DNA from: Kiritimatiellia bacterium
GTDB lineage: Bacteria > Verrucomicrobiota > Kiritimatiellia > RFP12 > UBA1067
Length of the DNA: 9,439 nucleotides
NCBI GenBank assembly: GCA_024405255.1
Contig: JAKSOY010000175.1
Location: 1 to 9,439 of the forward strand
Direction: 5' to 3'
Position numbers and translations under genes: made by a program. Every line of letters begins with the position of its first letter. Positions within the stretch are counted from its first letter, which is position 1. Under the pieces are notes generated by a model. The model was not told where the DNA came from, ran no database searches, and saw only the letters and a program-made list of their open reading frames with translations. Positions 6,613 through 9,439 of this stretch are shown here, piece after piece.

Positions 6613-6679
6613 CAATGAATCATCTGGGAATTGTCTCCACGAAATTATAATCACTGGGAACTGTCCCCCACGAAATTTA
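6612..6679 (+). repeat. Two tandem copies of the GGGAACTGTCCC-type dispersed repeat
   Basis: Copy A (6612-6646) reads ACAATGAATCATCTGGGAA, TTGTCTCC, ACGAAATT. Copy B (6647-6679) reads ATAATCACTGGGAACTGTCC, then CCCACGAAATTTA. They repeat with a 30-31-bp period and are related to the single copy at 58-98. Copy B can form a short hairpin (GGGA/TCCC). The first base of copy A is the last base of the hipA stop codon, so the array begins exactly where hipA ends. Confidence 0.7.
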
Positions 6680-6709
6680 TGGAAACTGGATACCTAGTTT
6701 TGATATACT
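6680..6709 (+). promoter_or_regulatory. Candidate extended -10 promoter for the A2M-like gene
   Basis: TGATATACT (6701-6709) is a good extended -10 element, with TATACT at 6704-6709 (5 of 6) and TG two bases upstream. A weak -35 (TGGAAA, 6680-6685) lies 18 bp upstream and directly abuts the tandem repeats. Transcription would begin near 6716, giving a leader of about 43 nt. Confidence 0.45.
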
Positions 6710-6726
6710 TCTTTCGTGAACGAGGA

Positions 6727-6739
6727 TTGCGCATCGCAA
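6727..6739 (+). promoter_or_regulatory. Small leader hairpin or operator
   Basis: TTGCGCATCGCAA is a perfect 5-bp inverted repeat around CAT. It lies between the predicted transcription start and the Shine-Dalgarno of the A2M-like gene, so it could be a leader hairpin or a small regulator site. It is short and could be chance. Confidence 0.25.
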
Positions 6740-6746
6740 GAAGTGA

Positions 6747-6752
6747 GGGAGG
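6747..6752 (+). promoter_or_regulatory. Shine-Dalgarno that fixes the GTG start of the A2M-like gene
   Basis: GGGAGG lies 6 nt before the GTG at 6759. The in-frame TGA at 6744-6746, immediately before it, excludes any longer version of the protein in this frame, so the GTG is the natural start. Confidence 0.7.
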
Positions 6753-6758
6753 CTGTCT

Positions 6759-9439
6759 GTGGAGGACGTAAATTCGTTTGAAAGGGCGTGGGAACGCTAT
6801 CGAAAGCTTTGTGAGGAGGGGCAGACGCGGGCTGCCATTGAGGCACTCGGGCAGATTGAGCAGGTCGCGGAAGAGCGGAAATCGTGGCCGGACTTGGCCG
6901 CAGCCTTGTGGATACGTCATTCCTTGGAGTATGGTTTGACGCATAAGGACGATTTCTTCAGGGAACTCTTGGTCGGTTCTTTGGCGGAGCGCATGGAGAC
7001 GTTCCCTGCCGAGGTGCGCCCTGTGCTTCGTCTTGTGCTTGTTCATGACGGTTTGACGATGCAATATCCTAGGCAGTGGTGGAAGAAGATCCCCAAACGC
7101 CCCCTGTTTGCCGACGAACCGCCGCCTTGGTCGGCCGGGCGCATTGTTTCGACGCTTGCAGCGCAGTTCGACATCATCGAGGACGAGCGGGATTTTCTGC
7201 TCACGCAGATGGTCGAGAATTGGAGCCGACTGTTGTCCGTCGGAGACTCGTTTACGCGCGTGTGTTGTCCAACGCTTTGGGATTTTGCCGTCTACGATGT
7301 CATTGACTTTGTTGGACGCATGAAGAGGGATGACGAGATCCTGAGATCGAAGGCACTCGGCTGGCTCGACGGACTGCTTGCCGTTCATCCGCTTGATACG
7401 GAACCAGACGCCCACCTTCACGCTCTTTATCGGAAGCTTCTGCTGGAGGGAGGTGGCAAGCTCGCCTTCGCTGAGAAATGGTTTGCGACTTCCGCCGTCT
7501 CCGCTGATGCCGCGCATGCGGTTGCCGCTGACCTCGCCGCAAGCGAGAAGGGCGAGGATCGTGTGCGTGCCCACGCGATAGCCGAGCGCTTCTCTGCAAA
7601 GTGGCCGGATTCGCCCGGAGGATGCGATTGTCTGCGCCTGATGAAATCGCTGGAACAGCCCTCACTTGCGCTTCGCATCGAGAATCAGTTGCGGGCGCAT
7701 GGCGAGACGATTTCCGTCACGGCCCGCAATCTGACCCGACTCAGCTTTCGTCTCGTCCCGTTGCCGGTTGATCGCATTCCGGCAATCAGGCGGGAAATGG
7801 ATGATAGAGGGTGGAACCGTCCGCAGAAAGCGGACGACGAGTTACCGATTCTTGCCACTGAAGAAGCGGTTGCGGAGTGGAGCGTACCGTTGGATGAATG
7901 GCACGATTACATTGACCATAACGTCGAATGCGCGATCCCCGATGACATTCCGCTTGGGTATTACGTGCTGTTTGCCGCTACTAACGACAAGTTCGGCGCC
8001 GACGGTCTGCCGTCCTGGTGCAGGCTAGTCTCGCGCACGGACCTCCACCTTGTCTGTCGCAGGGGGCCCACGGATTTGTCGGGGTATGTCTCCGATGCCG
8101 AAACCGGTCGGCCTTCTGCGGGGGTTGTGGTGGAGTTCGAAGAAGGGTCCGATCGCGCGATAGGTTTTGCCGAGAATGCCAGAAGCGCCGCAGACGGTTC
8201 TTGGACCATCAAATTACCGATGAACATGGAGAGCGGTTCTGTGCGGGCGCGAGCCGTTGTTCCCGTGAATACCGAGGATTGGGGTTGGCCTTTGCGGACG
8301 CTTAAGAAGTGCGGACTAGCCAGCGTGTGTTCCACTGCGGAGCAGGGAACGATGGATGGCTGGGTTAACGCGAGGCGGTCCGGATCGCCCGTTGTCCGTA
8401 CCGTGCGTCTTCATCTGGTGACGGATCGAGAAGAATATCGTCCGGGTGAGACCGTGAGGTTTAAGGGCTATGCCTATTATGTCGATCACCAGACCCAGGG
8501 TTATGCCGCTGTTGCTAACCGTCGCGTGTCCGTGAAATTCCAAGCTGAGGAGAGTGTGTTGTTGGGTGACAGGTTGAAGCTGAAGACGAACGAATTCGGG
8601 ACGTTCTGCGGCGAATTTGCGGTCTCTGACGATGGCCCGACGGGGCGTTACATGATTGAGGTCTCGCTGGACTCCGGCAAGTGCGATCTCGGTGCGTGCG
8701 AAGACTGCTCGGTGAAGGTGGAGAGGTCCAAGGCGCCGATCTTCTCGTCGGTTCCCAAAGGACAGTTGGGTATATCTGCATCTGCCGGGGTGGATGTGTC
8801 GAAAGACAAGGATTCCGGCAGTGCCATACCGTGGAAACTCGAGTTGAAATCACCATGTGAAACTTGGCGGACAGCATCTGCTCCGACGGTCTGGCAGCTG
8901 ACGCTTCGGACGATCGACAATCGGCCTGTCGTGGGCGTGGAGGCGGAGGTGAAGGTCTATGCGCTTCAGCCGCCGGAACGGCTATTGCGCAAGAGTCTGC
9001 GCGAGGACCTGTGGCTACATGAGGAGAATGGTACGCCCATGCTCGACCTCGCCGATCCGCGAAACTGGGAGGTCGATGCCTCGGTTGCGACCATGGTGAC
9101 GACAACCTCCGAACGGGGGGAGGCGGGAGGATCCGTTACGCTCGGCGTCGGCGTTTACCGTCTGGAGGGTACGGTGAAGACTGAAAGCGGACGGACGGTT
9201 CGTGCAAGTGAGTTCGTTCGCGTGATCGATCCATACGCGCAGACCTACTCGACGCGCGAGGCGGCTTTCAGCTGTGTCGAGAAGACAACCGTCAAGGTCG
9301 GCGATACGGCCCGGCTCTTTTTTGGTACCGGCTATGCGAGCGCGTTCTGCCATGTACGCGTGATCCGGGGTGACGAGGTTCTTGTGGACGAGATGCGGGA
9401 GGGGACGAACTGGGTCTTCGATTTCCCCGTGACCGAGAA
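6759..9439 (+). CDS. Alpha-2-macroglobulin family protein, N-terminal 893 residues (runs off window)
   Basis: The frame is open from the GTG at 6759 to the window end with no stop. Bacterial A2M proteins are large macroglobulin (MG)-domain proteins, usually periplasmic or membrane-anchored, thought to trap or inhibit proteases. Residues 1-285 are helical and TPR-like, with PTLWDFAVYDVIDF (171-184), which resembles a conserved motif of the Bacteroidetes-type family. At 285-330 come WPDSPGGCDCLRLMKSLEQP and a beta stretch that I take as the start of MG1. Residues 436-490 resemble a carboxypeptidase-regulatory-like fold (GYVSDAETGRPSAGVVVEF). Residues 555-572 hold the hallmark MG3 motif TDREEYRPGETVRFKGYA. 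Further MG-like beta segments run to 893. Any thioester motif would lie beyond the window. No signal peptide or lipobox is present: the protein begins MEDVNSFERAWERYRKL, directly in the helical region. It is therefore cytoplasmic, exported unusually, or has lost its leader. Confidence 0.8.
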   Translation, partial: MEDVNSFERAWERYRKLCEEGQTRAAIEALGQIEQVAEERKSWPDLAAALWIRHSLEYGLTHKDDFFRELLVGSLAERMETFPAEVRPVLRLVLVHDGLTMQYPRQWWKKIPKRPLFADEPPPWSAGRIVSTLAAQFDIIEDERDFLLTQMVENWSRLLSVGDSFTRVCCPTLWDFAVYDVIDFVGRMKRDDEILRSKALGWLDGLLAVHPLDTEPDAHLHALYRKLLLEGGGKLAFAEKWFATSAVSADAAHAVAADLAASEKGEDRVRAHAIAERFSAKWPDSPGGCDCLRLMKSLEQPSLALRIENQLRAHGETISVTARNLTRLSFRLVPLPVDRIPAIRREMDDRGWNRPQKADDELPILATEEAVAEWSVPLDEWHDYIDHNVECAIPDDIPLGYYVLFAATNDKFGADGLPSWCRLVSRTDLHLVCRRGPTDLSGYVSDAETGRPSAGVVVEFEEGSDRAIGFAENARSAADGSWTIKLPMNMESGSVRARAVVPVNTEDWGWPLRTLKKCGLASVCSTAEQGTMDGWVNARRSGSPVVRTVRLHLVTDREEYRPGETVRFKGYAYYVDHQTQGYAAVANRRVSVKFQAEESVLLGDRLKLKTNEFGTFCGEFAVSDDGPTGRYMIEVSLDSGKCDLGACEDCSVKVERSKAPIFSSVPKGQLGISASAGVDVSKDKDSGSAIPWKLELKSPCETWRTASAPTVWQLTLRTIDNRPVVGVEAEVKVYALQPPERLLRKSLREDLWLHEENGTPMLDLADPRNWEVDASVATMVTTTSERGEAGGSVTLGVGVYRLEGTVKTESGRTVRASEFVRVIDPYAQTYSTREAAFSCVEKTTVKVGDTARLFFGTGYASAFCHVRVIRGDEVLVDEMREGTNWVFDFPVTE

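Noticed and set aside
6716..6781. Short upstream reading frame (GTG at 6716, 21 codons) overlapping the A2M-like start
   Set aside because: It starts at the predicted transcription start with no ribosome-binding site and encodes nothing recognisable; probably chance.
6651..7574. Minus-strand open frame of 307 residues opposite the A2M-like gene
   Set aside because: The + strand frame here carries A2M family motifs and a good Shine-Dalgarno; the antisense frame shows no domain and runs into the dispersed repeat.
9200..9439. A2M thioester motif (GCxEQ-type) in the visible part
   Set aside because: Not seen in the 893 residues read; in the family it lies further toward the C-terminus, beyond the window.

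Overview
The window looks like chromosome of a Verrucomicrobiota-type bacterium, most likely Kiritimatiellota or a close relative. This rests on protein style: a long secreted protein with tandem LamG-like units followed by beta-strand-repeat sequence containing an 'ATWVGEGD...ANW' motif, an orphan small secreted protein, and a large alpha-2-macroglobulin (A2M)-like protein. No rRNA or marker gene is present, so the assignment is inference. Every supported gene lies on the + strand.

Layout. (1) 1-462: the probable C-terminal tail of an unidentified gene (stop at 62-64) runs into a GGGACAGTCCC-type dispersed repeat (58-98). A 37-bp repeat (122-158) and a possible promoter (183-211) follow. Then comes the 3' end of a group II intron: a near-canonical domain V hairpin (370-402) and a domain VI region ending at about 459. 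No intron reverse transcriptase is present. (2) 463-4422: a 1319-residue secreted protein with a signal peptide, three LamG-like units and a long beta-repeat region; its ATG lies 3 nt after the predicted intron end. (3) 4493-5116: a 207-residue secreted protein of unknown function. (4) 5117-6612: a second copy of the 37-bp repeat, a good sigma70-type promoter, and a hipB-hipA toxin-antitoxin operon with a 4-nt gene overlap. HipA keeps its kinase motifs but ends about 70 residues early, exactly where a tandem pair of the GGGAACTGTCCC-type repeats begins. (5) 6680-9439: a promoter, a small hairpin, a strong Shine-Dalgarno sequence and the first 893 codons of an A2M-family protein. It continues past the window and has no visible signal peptide.

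How the parts relate. hipB and hipA form one functional unit: an autoregulating antitoxin and a HipA-type Ser/Thr kinase that is probably damaged. The LamG protein and the 207-residue protein are both exported and may be co-transcribed (70-nt gap). The A2M-like gene is probably a separate transcription unit. The recurring theme is genes abutting mobile or repetitive DNA: an intron end against the LamG gene start, and dispersed repeats that supply or abut the stop codons of two genes. I saw no tRNA, rRNA, CRISPR array or convincing intrinsic terminator, and no clearly new multi-gene system. The best leads are the intron-gene junction, the repeat-truncated HipA and the 37-bp repeat shared by two gene leaders.
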